A DNA stretch of 64,000 bases from Undaria pinnatifida (GCA_012845835.1 JABAKD010000025.1:17111976-17175975), one strand, 5' to 3'; counted from the stretch's first letter, positions 21,546 to 32,044 are shown. Program-made: numbers and translations. The notes: generated from the letters alone by a model not told the origin.

Positions 21546-22872
21546 ACTACTCCCGTATACTAGTACCAGGTACCAGGTAACACTGTACCAGCATAAAACG
21601 CGGCACGTAGTACGTACTTCGAGTACGCGTTTTTGTAGTGCTGTACTCGTAATACAGACGAGTACCAGTACAAGCAGTATCTGGTTTGATAGCGAGGTAA
21701 TGAAAATTGAAAGCGGGCCTTCGTCATCACGACCGCAAAGCCGTAAGGCTATCATGGTTAATGTAATGGAAAAAATGTTCGTATTCTATCTTGAAAATAA
21801 TACTGCCAGATTTTCTCCGTATGCCAAATAAAAAAAGGCACGAAGAGTAGGTTCAACAAAAAGAATAAGACGCCAGACAGCATGCCAAAAAAAAAGAATG
21901 CCGCCCCGGCACCGTCGTGGTCTGCGCGCGTCGACCTTTGGACGTGCGGTGCCCTAGAAGCTTAATCATATATGTCTGGACAAGCTCTGCTGGGGTAGCG
22001 CCTAAGTCTGATTGCCCCACGAGTATGCAGTGCGTGCGTGTTGCATCTCCACCTGCCCAAACAGGATGGCTGTTGCTGCTGGTGCTGACTGCTGTTGTCC
22101 ATGACAGCAAATGCTGCGCAGTCGGAGTAGCAAAGAGCTATCTAAAATGCTGCATGGCTCCGGCTGCTGCCTGCATCAAGCCGGTACTTGCGCGCTTCGG
22201 CTGTATAGGAAGCTACGGGACTTTGCAACGCAACGTCTATCGGCCTCAAGCAGACGAGACAGCTGCGAGCACGAGTGATATGTGCTGTTGTTATAAGACA
22301 TTTTATGCACTGAGAGCTTACCTTGGTCACACCTGGTCAGACCCCGCCGGGATATATATATATAAAATCAGCTGGGGTATTTCGGGCGTGAATGCAATGA
22401 CATCCAGAGCGCCGTCGTTGCTTTTCCCGCGCACCCTCCTCCTCTTCCCCCTTCTCCTTGCTCTCCCGCCAGGAGCTATGCCGTGCTTTCACGGGCCGAA
22501 GGTGTGACACTTGTTGTCGGTGGCGGTGATGTTATATCGAGATGCGAATAACAAAGCACTTCGATGAGTGTAATATTTAGCCTACCACTTTCGGCTAAAT
22601 TATAAGAAATGTTTATTCATTAATATACCATTTAAACGGTCATTAAAGTTTCGTTCATACTGGTATACTAAGCGGGGCAGCCCGAAAGGCCAGTCAAGCA
22701 GCGCTTGAAATCTCATTGGCGAAACATCTTCGATTCGGTTGAATTATTTCTTTCTTTTTTTCGTTTGAAATTTTAAATTGTCCAGGAGAATGCACAAATA
22801 TATACAAAATGACCATTATTTCCATTTCTGCTCTGTCTGTGAAATAGTACTATATACTGCTGTCGTAATAAT
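21546..22872. other. Unassigned stretch with one long frame
   Basis: Contains a plus-strand frame at 21917-22507 (196 codons) with no recognisable domain and uneven, Cys- and Leu-rich composition. No repeat homology was found. I do not call it a gene. Confidence 0.3.
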
Positions 22873-23935
22873 CAGGGTAGTTTTTTTTTTTTTTTTTTTT
22901 ATCCTCCGGCGGATGGGAAAAATAAAGCTTTAGCTCACCACACTTCCGCGTATTTTCATACGCGTCGTGTGTCGATTTAACTCAGTTGCTTTCGCAGCCC
23001 AACGCTAGCTGGCGCACCCTTCGAGTCCCATTGTAGGTATAGCGTAAGCTGTCCCTATCATTGGTCCTCAGGGTAGTCCTCGGGAAAATTCCCGAGGAGG
23101 TAATTTTCCCGTGCTGTACGTCGGTCCCGGTACTCGGCGGAATACCGTCATATTTGGGCAAACCGTGTACCGCCGAAGGCGGTACCGTCAAAAATCGAAA
23201 AACCGTCAACCGTTTAAAAAGTACCGTCATTTTGCAGCACCGCCATAAAAGTACCGTCAAATAAGCGAAGTACCGTTTCCCGTTTAGAAAAACCGTCATA
23301 TTCTGAACCGTCAAAGATTGTAGGGTGATGGTTTTCATTGAATGTTTTCATGTTTTTTTAGGTTTTATTGTTTTATTGTTTACAGTAGTAGTATTGTTTT
23401 ATTGTCTTATTTTGGTGCTAAATGTCTAAATAATGTTGTTTCGCGTGAGGCTGGTGAGTTTGTCAGCTTGACGGTTCGACGATTAGTCTAGCCTCTATTC
23501 GTCCGTTCTATATAATAGATAGGTATGCAGGAACATCAGCGGGGTGGTGCCGGCATGCTTGATCGCCGCCCGGCAGGTACTGTCAAGTATTTCGTCATTC
23601 GTAATTCTGTATTTCTCAGTGGCGGAACCGTCATATTTCAGTACCCTCAAAAAAGTACCGTCAAATTTGGCAGTACCGGGACCGGTACCACCACCGTCGT
23701 TTTGCAGTACCGCCAAAAAAGTACCGTCAAATATCGAAAAACCGTCTACCGTCTAGAAAATACCGTCACTTTTCGATACCGCCGAAAAAGTACCGTCAAA
23801 TTCGGCGATACCGCGTACCGCCAAAAGTGGTACCGTGAGAAATCGAAATACCGTCAACCGTTTGAAAAGTACCGTCATTTCGCAATACCGTCCGATCTGG
23901 TACCGTAAAAAAAAACGGTACCGAGGACTACCCTG
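22873..23935. mobile_element. hAT-like non-autonomous transposon
   Basis: An 8-bp target duplication GTAATAAT (22865-22872 and 23936-23943) flanks termini CAGGGTAG..CTACCCTG. The full inverted terminus CAGGGTAGTCCTCGG is read once the nested SINE is removed. Eight-base duplications and CAGGG-type ends are hallmarks of the hAT superfamily. Without the SINE the element is about 867 bp. The inside is built of degenerate ACCGTCAAA/TACCGCC/AAAAGTACCGTCA units plus a GGGAAAATTCCC palindrome near the left end. No transposase. Confidence 0.93.
22881..23067 (-). repeat. B-family SINE nested in the hAT-like element
   Basis: A 20-base T run on the plus strand (A tail on minus) is followed by ATCCTCCGGCGGATGGG, TAAAGCTTTAGCTCACCACA, GTCGATTTAACTCAG, and reaches the CCTATCATTGGTCC 5' part. 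It is flanked by TCAGGGTAG on both sides (22872-22880, 23068-23076), a 9-bp target duplication made from the transposon's own terminus. The SINE is therefore younger than the transposon. Confidence 0.95.
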
Positions 23936-23943
23936 GTAATAAT

Positions 23944-24150
23944 GCTTTATTTTATTTTATTATCATAATATTTTGATAATTTTTGTTGTCCATGTATATA
24001 TATGCCTTTTTTATAATATATGTCCTGGCTGGCAACACAGATAGCTTACAACAAGTAGTCTACAGGAGTGATATATATGTAGATTTTGTATGAATTGAAA
24101 AACGATAGCAAAACGAGCGGCCACAGCAGCAGCAGTCAGTCAGTGTATTT
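23944..24150. other. AT-rich unassigned sequence
   Basis: AT-rich, no frames or repeat homology seen. Confidence 0.4.
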
Positions 24151-24178
24151 ATTTAACAAAAACATTCAAGGACGTCGT

Positions 24179-24228
24179 CAGCCGTGAGTTCGACGAATTT
24201 CGGGTCAATACTCATCTTTGCAAGCTGC
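24179..24228 (+). other. Hairpin module, variant outside the A family
   Basis: Same variant as at 9947-9996 (AGCCGTGAGTTCGACGAATT..ACTCATCTTTGCAAGCTGCG). It is preceded by AACATTCAAGGACGTCGTC and followed directly by an E-family SINE. Confidence 0.75.
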
Positions 24229-24269
24229 GTTGTTGGTACATACTGTGGTAATATTTTTATATATATATA

Positions 24270-24600
24270 TTTTTTTTCATACTTCTACCTTCCAGCTTCT
24301 GGACAAGCCGTGGTCACTGGTAGGTGTCGTCCCTTCTTCCCCCGGTTCTTGCCTTCAATTTTTATCGCGCATAGGGTTCAGCAATCCCGATGCTCGTCGA
24401 TTTTTCATCGATCGAGTGTTGTTGCTAACTCACGCTCTCGTGCTTTCCGCAAGTAAGTCAATTTGTGCACAAACAACAAGAAAAAGTCCCAACGAAGTTA
24501 TTTATACGAGTATGCACTCGGCGGGGCTCGAACTCACGAAACTGACCTATACCAGACTCAAGGATAATAACCTGATACGCCACCAGGGCGACCGGCATAC
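24270..24600 (-). repeat. E-family tRNA-derived SINE
   Basis: Close copy of 7275-7565: CTTCTGGACAAGCCGTGGTC, CCGGTTCTTGCCTTCA, GATTTTTCATCGATCGAG, ACTCACGCTCTCGTGCTTTC, then a tRNA-like head with GGCGGGGCTCGAACTCACG (B box in inverse) and CCACCAGGGCGACCGG. Confidence 0.85.
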
Positions 24601-24649
24601 TATGTGGTGGGTGAGATTGTTTTATTGATTGAAAATTTGGGAGGGGTCC

Positions 24650-24728
24650 TATTTTTAAAAATATTAAAATACACTCCAGCTGTGAGATCGAATATTTTGT
24701 CGAAACTCATCTTTGCAAGCTGTGTGTG
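24650..24728 (+). repeat. A-family copy, left part (split by retroelement)
   Basis: AT-rich lead, module at 24678-24722 and TGTGTGTG, where the repeat breaks. It continues at 31451. Compared with 32064-32130, nothing is lost at the break. Confidence 0.9.
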
Positions 24729-27148
24729 TGAAGGAGTCGTGGTGCCGGATGTTGGGAGGGAAGGGACGCAGGGGTATCAGCTTCGCATGGAGACAGCACC
24801 GGTTCTTTGATGATTTCTTATTACTGACGTTGAGCGATGAGAAGCTCGAAGGAGACAGGAAAGGGGAAGGAGTGAGAGCATGGGGGTGGGGTGAGGCTCA
24901 CAGAGTTCGCTTCACCCTCCAACATTGCTGCTGTGCTCTCTTCTGGACCTTTACCTATGAAACGTACAGGGAACGTTCTCCTAGGTGTTCTATATTCCCA
25001 TGAGCGCTTAACGCGCTTACTTCTACCTATCTTATCCAGAGGAGGACGTTCCACTACCGAGAACGTTCTTGTGGTATAAGCTAGCTATTCTCTACGGGTT
25101 ATCCGCTTCACTAAGAATATTCCGTTCTAAGGGAATCTTCTCGTGGCCAATAGACCGTAACTTTGCGGACTATCTTACCGAATCTATTGCCCGCTATACC
25201 GACACTCTATTACATTAGCCCACCCTGAATAGTCGTATATGCAGACCTCAAGACGGTCGAAAGATGACGACAAAGTTCATCCTAAAAGACCGGGAAAGGA
25301 GGTCGAAGATGCGGCTATTCGAAACAAACACATGAGGCTATAGATTCCCCCACACCTCGTAATGAGGCCTAAACTCCAAGGATAGGGCTATTCACTAATA
25401 AAGCAGATCGCTAAAAGACAGGCCATAGGAAGAGAGAGGAAAACAGAAAAAACAGAATGGAGCAACCTATGTAGAGTATGGAAAACTTAAAACCAAAAAG
25501 GAAACCCGAAGACAAAGGGGAGGCAGCTAAGAAAGGCAGAGATCAAAGCGAAGGCAAAGGGAAAACAGAAACATATTACCGGAGCGATCTATGTAGGACC
25601 CAGGGGGGAGCGAACGGAGAGTCGTTCGCCGTACAGGGTCGGTTACTCGAAAGTTCGCAAAGGGACATCACCCAAATTCGAAAGTATATATGGCCGGGAG
25701 GCATTACGCGTAGCCGCGTGGCCAAGGCCCGAGGAAAATGAAAAATAACACGTAAGGCAAAACGAACGCTGCTACGTTGCCGTAAGGCTTGCTAAAACTA
25801 AGGAGCTGCTAGGACCACTTGGTAGAACGAACAACGTGGCGACTTGGGAGGTCTGTTTGCGCTGGGAACAAAACCGGCAAACGTAGCAAGGTAACTCAAC
25901 CAACACGAACAGAAAGTCAGGGTAGCCAAAGAGGTACGCAAGTGGATCGACCTAATTCGTTCAACACAGAAAAAAAAAAAAAAAATGTCAGCAGCGCTGA
26001 GCGACGGAGTTAGCATGCCAAAACAACGCCTACAGGGGGGGTCGATTGGCGCGTCATATAGCGTAGAATGGCAACGCAACGTGTATACCCAGGAAAGAAA
26101 AACAGGAACTAAAAGACTCATAAGGAAGAGAGAGCATAATTACCGCCGTGATTGGGAAGTTCACGGGAACCTGAGCACAGTTCCAGGGGATCAACCGTGG
26201 CAGGGATATGATTACTGAGAATTCGGCAGTCTTGCGGGGCGGTAAAAGCTACCGTGACCCAAACACGAAGAAAACACGAGAAGACAAAGAAAGAACGAAA
26301 GGATTGCCGGCATTCCGGTGGTCTTGCAAGTCTGCAAGGCTGCCGGGGCCCTACTTGGCAAAGTGCGCAGAAAACCGATCAAACCTAGAGCTCGGCGATG
26401 CCGTCAGGGCAAAGCGGCACCGGCGGCGGTCAGGATACAACACAAAGATCGAGCGCCTAGGGGAAAAATCACCGAGTATCGGCGGAGGAATCGTGAAGTA
26501 CAAACACAAAAAGAAAAAGAGACGACCACGGTCCGAAAGCCTGGACGAAACGAGACTAGCGGAGACCGTAGTGGTAGAGAGAAAACCAAAAATATATATA
26601 AAAGAGAGGGGGAGGGACACCTTAACACACCCTAGGTACGAGGCGGTCCTGGTTCGATAGCCATCACAGAGTGGGGCAAAGGAAGACCAGGTCGTCAGAC
26701 GGGCGTACCTGAAACACTGCATGCTGCAGAAAATTATGAATACTGCTCTACCACCACGAGTTGTCAGCCGTCACGGAGTGGGACAGACGGAATCGATGGT
26801 GGTGAGAAAAATAATCAAACGCTGGTATGAAGAACAACCCAAAAGCGGAGGTATTACGAGGGACACCACAATGTTAAAACCAAATTCAAAGGCTAACAAC
26901 GGTTGTAGGCTAACCACGAGAAGGCATGACGAAAAAAAAAAACACTCTAGGTCGGAAGAATGACCACGATAATACCACTGAAGTTGCTGCAAGTTGAAGG
27001 CTGACTATGAAGAATCATTCCCAATGCTACCGTAGGTGAAAGGCCTAACCATGAGGTAGTACTATCAAAGCTGTTGTAGAAGGCTGACCGTGAAGAACTA
27101 ATCCCAAAACTACTGTAGAATAACCAAAAACAGATAAAACACCCGAAA
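24729..27148 (-). other. Retroelement 3' non-coding region / presumed LTR
   Basis: Distinct composition: pyrimidine-rich on the element strand, purine-rich on the plus strand. It holds a TATATATATAAAAG-like run near 26595 and several diverged direct repeats, e.g. GGCTGACCGTGAAGAA / GGCTGACTATGAAGAA near 27000-27100 and AACCTATGTAGAG / GATCTATGTAGGA near 25465-25590. Plus-strand frames here (e.g. 25478-25741, 26208-26660) are basic, repetitive and unsupported. Confidence 0.55.
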
Positions 27149-30100
27149 CTAACCAAGGGGGGGAGGTGGAACGGTAGGGACACCGCGGGAAGCATCAGAA
27201 TTCCGTAGCAACCCACGGGATAGGCTCCCATGCCCATGGCGTTGAAGGCACCACGATCCGGAGACGGCGTTCCGGGCGGTAGTGTAGCGAGCTGGCTGGA
27301 GGTCGATCTTGATCGGGCCGGGGTCGTCTAGGAACCTGATGATGTAGGAACTACCCGGGGAAGGGTCCGGGGGGGTTCGCGAAGAGGCGTCCGGTGGCGC
27401 GCGGTGAGCGATCTTGCCTAGCCACCAGAGGCCGTCACGTGCCTTGTACCAAACGTGTGCCCCGGAGGGGAGGGTGGAGGTTCTGAAATTGCGAAGCCAA
27501 AGGTCGCGGGGGACCAGGGTGTAGCCGGGGGCGAGGAAGAGTTGGCCTTGAGATCGGGAGAGCTCGCGGTGTGCGGCGCCGATGCGCATCTGGCGGTAGA
27601 GGCGGTTGGTCTGACGGTGTTGTGTCGGCTTCCCGGACCAGTAGAGTAAAATATGGCGCCTGAAGTGTTGGAGGTCGAGCTCGCGTTTCCACGAGGGGCT
27701 GAGGAGTCCGGTCCAGTGGGTCTCGTATAGGACGGTGATGACTCCGCCGCGGCCGCGTACGAGTTTGTGGCCGGTGATTTGCTCAACCTCAAGGCGCTCC
27801 GGTGGTGGTGTGACGTCGTCGAGGGTGACGTGGTAGGGGGGGGACTTGGCAGTGGAAGCTGTGAGGACGTATGTTGTGAGGTCCGCTGGAAGGTGCTTGG
27901 GTATGTCGCTGGTGTCGTCGGGGTTGTGGCAGGGCTTGCACCGTTTGACGGAGACGCGTGGTTTGGAGTCCCGTCCCGGAAGGTCTGAAGGTAGATCGAG
28001 GAAAAGCAGCTTGTCTTGTAGCGGGCGGTTGTCGGGGGTGTCGGAGGCTGCAGTCGGGCCCACCGCGAGGATCTTGAAAGGCCTGTTCCAGTTCAACGAG
28101 AGTTTCGTCTTCAGAACGGTTGCGTCGGTGCCCTTCTTGGCACCCTGGCGGATAGTGGAGGCGGAGTTGTAGACCCAGGCCCAGCCGCCAACGGAGAAAG
28201 GGGGGGAGGCAAGGAGGGCGGCCATGATGGGCGCGTTGCGGCGTTGTAGACGCGAGACGGTGAGTGGGTGGAGCTCTCGGACGAGGGAGTAGGCGCGTTG
28301 TTGCCGGTCGGTGGCAAGGTTGATGTAGACTAGGTGGTCGCGATCCAGGCTCTGGTGACCGCCGATGTTTTCGGGTTCGAAGACCGAGAGCGGGAGGCGT
28401 GGTAGGCGGCCGATGTGGATCTCGTTGGGCGCCAGTCCGGTGGCGGCGTTGACAGAGTTGTTGTAGGCCGCCGACACGTGCGGCAGTAGTACGTCCCAGT
28501 CGGTTTGCTTCTCGTTGCCAACCATGGAGAGCATCTGGGCCAGTACATGGTTGACCCGCTCGACGCCGCCGTTGGTGCAGGGGTGATAGGCGCTGGCGTT
28601 GACTTTGCGGATGCCGACGCGGTCGTAGACGATGGTTGCCAGCTTGGAGGTGAATTGTTGACCATTGTCGGAGAGGAGCGTCACCGGGCACCCCCAGAGA
28701 GGAATGTACTCGTTGAGCAGGATGTCGGCAGTTCCGGCGGCCGTGAAGTTCTCTGCCGATACAGCGAACATGTCGGCCCGGCGGCTGAAGCGGTCGGTAA
28801 ATAAAAGGATGTGCACGTTCCCGCGCGGTGTGAGAGGTAGGGGCCCGAAGTAGTCGACGCTGACGGTGATGCCAGGGCCGTTGGGTAAAGGAAGGGAGAG
28901 GGTCGGCCAGCGAATGGTGTGTCGGGAGGTCTTGCGCGCCTGGCAGTGAAGGCAGCGGCGGATCCACCAGCGGGCGGAGACGTCCATGCCGATCCACCAG
29001 TAAAACCGTGCCAGCATGCGAACCGTCCGGGTAACTCCAAGGTGTAGGGAGGTGTCGGCGTGGCATGTCTTCAGCACCCAGGGGCGCATCAGCATTGGAA
29101 CGTAGACGCGGGGGGGATAGGGTGCGGGTGGCGGGAGGCTGTTCCCGGATTGAGATGTGGGTGGTCGTTGGACCAGGAGGGCTGTTTCGTCGTCAGTGCG
29201 GTGGAGTCTGCCTTTGGCGGCAAGTGCGAGGACGTCGGAGAGTAGTGGGCGCTGGGCCGAGGGGATGGAATCCAAGAGGTCAGCCGGCGGCGGAGAAGGG
29301 GAGTCCAACGATAGGAAGCGGATGGCGGCGTAGCACACTGGCTCTGCGCGTTGTTCGCGCGCCCAGTCTCTGTAGGTGTAGCGCTCAACGCGGGCGAGTA
29401 GGTGGGGGTCGATGTTGAGGTCGACAACAGGATCCGGGAGCAGAAGTGGCGGTGTTGATGGGGACGTCGGAGAAGTCGTCGAAGGAGGGGCCGGTCTTGG
29501 TGCGGTTGGTGCGGGTGACGCGGGCGGCGTGGGGACGGCAGCTGGAGGCGTTGACGTCGGGGGAAGCCTTGGTTGGGCCCCGGCCGGGGGCGTGTGCGGT
29601 CGATGGGTAGATGTAGATCTTCTGGATACGGTTGGTTTCGGACGGCGTCCGAACCCATAGTCCGCGGTAGGTCGGGGGTTTCCCGCGGCGGCGGCGGCGC
29701 GATGGCGGGTCCGTGAAGAGATCAGACCAGAAGGCGGTGGTTCCTTGGCGCCAATGGTGGACAGCGGGGAGACGACGGGTGGCCTGGAAGCCGAACCAGG
29801 AGGAGCGCCGGTGTTCACGGCGGCATTCTCGGAGCTGACGAGCGGCCTGGCGGTGGAGTCGCGGGTCGAAATAGGCCCGACGAAGTTGTTGGGGATGCCG
29901 TGGTGCTCCATGCGTGGTCCCAGTAGGCGGAAGTCGGTATAGTCGTCGGCGGTGAAGGGAAGAGGCTGGATTGTTGGAATGGGTCTTGAAGGGGGGGACA
30001 CGAGCCCACCCAAGCCGATACCCGGTGTAGGCGGCTCGTTCGGTGCGAAGCCGCAGGGGCGGATGAGGTAGATGCCAACAGTGTCCGGGCCAGTGAGGCG

Positions 30101-31438
30101 GTTGCGTCCGGTGCGGTCGGCGTCGGTGGCTGGTTGTGGTAGGCGTGAAAGGAAATCGGCGTTGCCGTTGGCCGTACATTTGCGGTACTTCAGTGTGTAG
30201 TTGTAAGCCGAAAGGAACTCGAGCCAGCGCCGGACGCGAGCGTTGTGCTCACCAACCTTGGCGATGTTCTCGAGCGACTTGTGGTCCGAATAAATTTCGA
30301 AACGGGTGGACCACAGATGCCCGCGTAGTCGCTTGATCGCCCAAACGATGCTGCCGGCCTCGAGGTCGAGGGGTGTCCATGAACGTTCGGAGTCCAGAGT
30401 GGCGCGGCTGATGTAGATTATCGGGCGGACGGAGCCGTCAGGTTGTTCCTGCTCGAGAGTCGCTCCAAAGCCGTCGATGCTAGCGTCGCAGTAGAGGCGG
30501 AAAGGGCGGGAGTCGTCGGCGACGGCGTCCCAGTCGGGGTAGACGAGGATCGGTGGCTCGGTAAGTTCGTGGAGGATGGCGCGGATGGTGGCTTCCATTG
30601 CGGGGGTGAAGTCGAAGGTGGCGCCCTGCTTGAGTAGAGCGTTGATGGGGCGAAGGCGTCTGGAAAGGTTTGGTAGGAACTTGCCGTAGTAGTTGATACC
30701 TCCGAGGAGTGACCGCACCTGTTTCTTGTCCGTGGGCATGGGCATTTTGGTGAGGGCGGCGACCTTTTCGGAGTTGGGGCTGTAGCCGCCAGCGGAGATG
30801 GTGTGCCCCGGGAAGTCGGCGGCTGTGGCGCCAATTTTGGCCTTGGAGGGAGAAAGTTTGAAGTGGTGCTTACGGAGGCGACCAAAAAGGGCTCGGATGT
30901 TGACGACGTGGTCGGTGGGGTCGGGGTCGAAGACGATGATGTCGTCGAGGTACGCGGCGACGCGTTCCAAGCCTTTGATGACCTCGTTAATAACCTTAAC
31001 GAACCAACCGGGGGAGGCACTGCTGCCTTGCGGCATCACAAGCCACTCGAAGAGCCGGTCTGGCGTGCAAAACGCCGTCAAAGGAATGGTATCCTTGTCG
31101 ATGGTGATTTGGTGGAACGAGGAGACCAAGTCGAAGAGGGAGAAAATGCGCCCTTTTCCTAAAGAATCGAGGACCTCGTCAACGCGGGGGATGGGAAGCT
31201 GTCCGAGGGAGCTGATGGCGTTCAGCTTCTTATAGTTGATGGTGATGCGGACACCGCCGTCCTTCTTCGGGATGGCGACCATGGGGCTGGAGTAAGGTGA
31301 GGTCGAATGCTGAATCAAGCCGGCGGCCAGGTACTGGTCGAGGACGGCGTCGGCCTTTTTGGCAAGGATGGGGTTGATCCTGTACGGGCGGGAGGTAACT
31401 GGTTCGCTGTCCGGAGGTACGGTGATCTTGAACGGCAT
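27149..31438 (-). CDS. pol: Ty3/gypsy pol: RT - RNase H - integrase - chromodomain - Tudor-like
   Basis: About 1,430 residues without a stop. Reverse transcriptase about 20-210, with FDLVSSFHQI near 103 and the catalytic YLDD at 164-167. RNase H about 311-435 with D318 (YCDAS), E360, D385 (YSDHKSLE) and D428 (NADFLSRLP). A Pro/Ser/Thr-rich linker of some 240 residues follows, unusually long. Integrase: zinc site H793, H799, C829, C832; catalytic D862 (VDYFGP), D924 (SDNGQQF), E960, i.e. D-D-35-E. Chromodomain about 1215-1267 (LEVEQITGHKLVRGRGG..SWKRELDL). A last domain about 1325-1385 (VWYKARDGLWWLGKI..YIIRFLDDPGPIKIDL) looks Tudor/SH3-like. ATG at 31438 is the first in frame. The frame stays open upstream into flanking repeat, so the natural start with gag-protease is missing. 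All active-site residues are present, so the enzyme part may be functional if expressed. Confidence 0.95.
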   Translation of the reverse strand: MPFKITVPPDSEPVTSRPYRINPILAKKADAVLDQYLAAGLIQHSTSPYSSPMVAIPKKDGGVRITINYKKLNAISSLGQLPIPRVDEVLDSLGKGRIFSLFDLVSSFHQITIDKDTIPLTAFCTPDRLFEWLVMPQGSSASPGWFVKVINEVIKGLERVAAYLDDIIVFDPDPTDHVVNIRALFGRLRKHHFKLSPSKAKIGATAADFPGHTISAGGYSPNSEKVAALTKMPMPTDKKQVRSLLGGINYYGKFLPNLSRRLRPINALLKQGATFDFTPAMEATIRAILHELTEPPILVYPDWDAVADDSRPFRLYCDASIDGFGATLEQEQPDGSVRPIIYISRATLDSERSWTPLDLEAGSIVWAIKRLRGHLWSTRFEIYSDHKSLENIAKVGEHNARVRRWLEFLSAYNYTLKYRKCTANGNADFLSRLPQPATDADRTGRNRLTGPDTVGIYLIRPCGFAPNEPPTPGIGLGGLVSPPSRPIPTIQPLPFTADDYTDFRLLGPRMEHHGIPNNFVGPISTRDSTARPLVSSENAAVNTGAPPGSASRPPVVSPLSTIGAKEPPPSGLISSRTRHRAAAAAGNPRPTADYGFGRRPKPTVSRRSTSTHRPHTPPAGAQPRLPPTSTPPAAVPTPPASPAPTAPRPAPPSTTSPTSPSTPPLLLPDPVVDLNIDPHLLARVERYTYRDWAREQRAEPVCYAAIRFLSLDSPSPPPADLLDSIPSAQRPLLSDVLALAAKGRLHRTDDETALLVQRPPTSQSGNSLPPPAPYPPRVYVPMLMRPWVLKTCHADTSLHLGVTRTVRMLARFYWWIGMDVSARWWIRRCLHCQARKTSRHTIRWPTLSLPLPNGPGITVSVDYFGPLPLTPRGNVHILLFTDRFSRRADMFAVSAENFTAAGTADILLNEYIPLWGCPVTLLSDNGQQFTSKLATIVYDRVGIRKVNASAYHPCTNGGVERVNHVLAQMLSMVGNEKQTDWDVLLPHVSAAYNNSVNAATGLAPNEIHIGRLPRLPLSVFEPENIGGHQSLDRDHLVYINLATDRQQRAYSLVRELHPLTVSRLQRRNAPIMAALLASPPFSVGGWAWVYNSASTIRQGAKKGTDATVLKTKLSLNWNRPFKILAVGPTAASDTPDNRPLQDKLLFLDLPSDLPGRDSKPRVSVKRCKPCHNPDDTSDIPKHLPADLTTYVLTASTAKSPPYHVTLDDVTPPPERLEVEQITGHKLVRGRGGVITVLYETHWTGLLSPSWKRELDLQHFRRHILLYWSGKPTQHRQTNRLYRQMRIGAAHRELSRSQGQLFLAPGYTLVPRDLWLRNFRTSTLPSGAHVWYKARDGLWWLGKIAHRAPPDASSRTPPDPSPGSSYIIRFLDDPGPIKIDLQPARYTTARNAVSGSWCLQRHGHGSLSRGLLRNSDASRGVPTVPPPPLG

Positions 31439-31450
31439 CAATGAGCACGA

Positions 31451-32000
31451 GATACTCCGATCGCGCGTATTACGGGTTGTGTGTCCTCATCATTAAGGAT
31501 ATAGGTCGGCGACTGCCCTTGCAACTACCAGGTACCGTGTAGCTATCAGGGTCAACCGGGTGATGTTAGGCAATCTGTGCGCGGAAACTATAAAACCCGT
31601 TTCTGAGGGGGACAAAATCTGACAGCTGTGCACAGTGGAAGGAAATGCATCAGTTTATCAAGTGAATCCTGTAAGTCGAATATCCGGTGAGGGGAGGGCG
31701 GAGTTCTTATGGACGTGGGGGCCTGATTTTGATCAAAAGGGGGGAGGGAGGGGGGGAGGGGGGGGGAGGGGGGGAGGGGGGGGGAGGGGACGGGTGGGGC
31801 AGGTCTATTTGTGCGTGGGAACTGTAAATATTTCTTGTGCGGGAGGGGGAGGAATGTGGCGGGGGGGGGCGGGGGCGGGGGGGGGAGGGCTTTAGGTCGC
31901 ATAGATGTAGAGGTTTGCTATACGCGTGGTGCTAGGTCTAGGCGATGGTGGGTGGGGGCGTTGGGGACGGGGGTGGGTTGGAATTGCAGCAGCGGCAATA
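31451..32000 (+). repeat. A-family copy, right part, with long G tract
   Basis: Resumes with GATACTCCGATCGCGCG and runs through GTAGCTATCAGGGTCAAC, ACTATAAAACCCGTTTCTG, CAAAATCTGACAGCTGTG, GGAGGGCGGAGTTC and TTTTGATCAAAAG, then a roughly 55-base G/A tract (31738-31792), a second G-rich part near 31859-31888 and GGTCGCATAGATGTAG. With 24650-24728 it forms one complete copy. Confidence 0.92.
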
Positions 32001-32044
32001 AAATATACTCTGGAGTATATATTATGAAAAAAATATATATATTA

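Larger units (their letters stand above)
24729..31450 (-). mobile_element. Ty3/gypsy chromovirus-type retroelement, 5'-truncated insertion
   Basis: The block sits between TGTGTGTG (24728) and ATACTCCGATCGC (31452), which are adjacent in other A-family copies. It contains the pol at 27149-31438 and about 2.4 kb of downstream sequence, and starts on the plus strand with TGAAGGAGTC, compatible with an LTR end (CA on the element strand). Gag, protease, primer-binding site and a second LTR are absent: the element begins just before the reverse transcriptase. No target-site duplication is visible. Limits of the single presumed LTR cannot be set from one copy. Confidence 0.85.

Noticed and set aside
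21917-22507. 196-codon plus-strand frame
   Set aside because: Cys/Leu/Ala-rich, no recognisable domain, no splice or neighbour support. Could be revisited with RNA-seq.
24729-25350. A defined LTR with its partner
   Set aside because: A TG-type end is present, but only one end exists in the window and no second copy allows the LTR limits to be set.
26208-26660. Basic 150-codon plus-strand frame downstream of pol
   Set aside because: Lies in the purine-rich antisense of the retroelement 3' region; repetitive Lys/Arg content, no family signature.
27789-29066. 425-codon minus-strand frame and other frames overlapping pol
   Set aside because: They are other-frame shadows of the GC-rich pol gene; Arg/Pro/His-rich composition and no domain.
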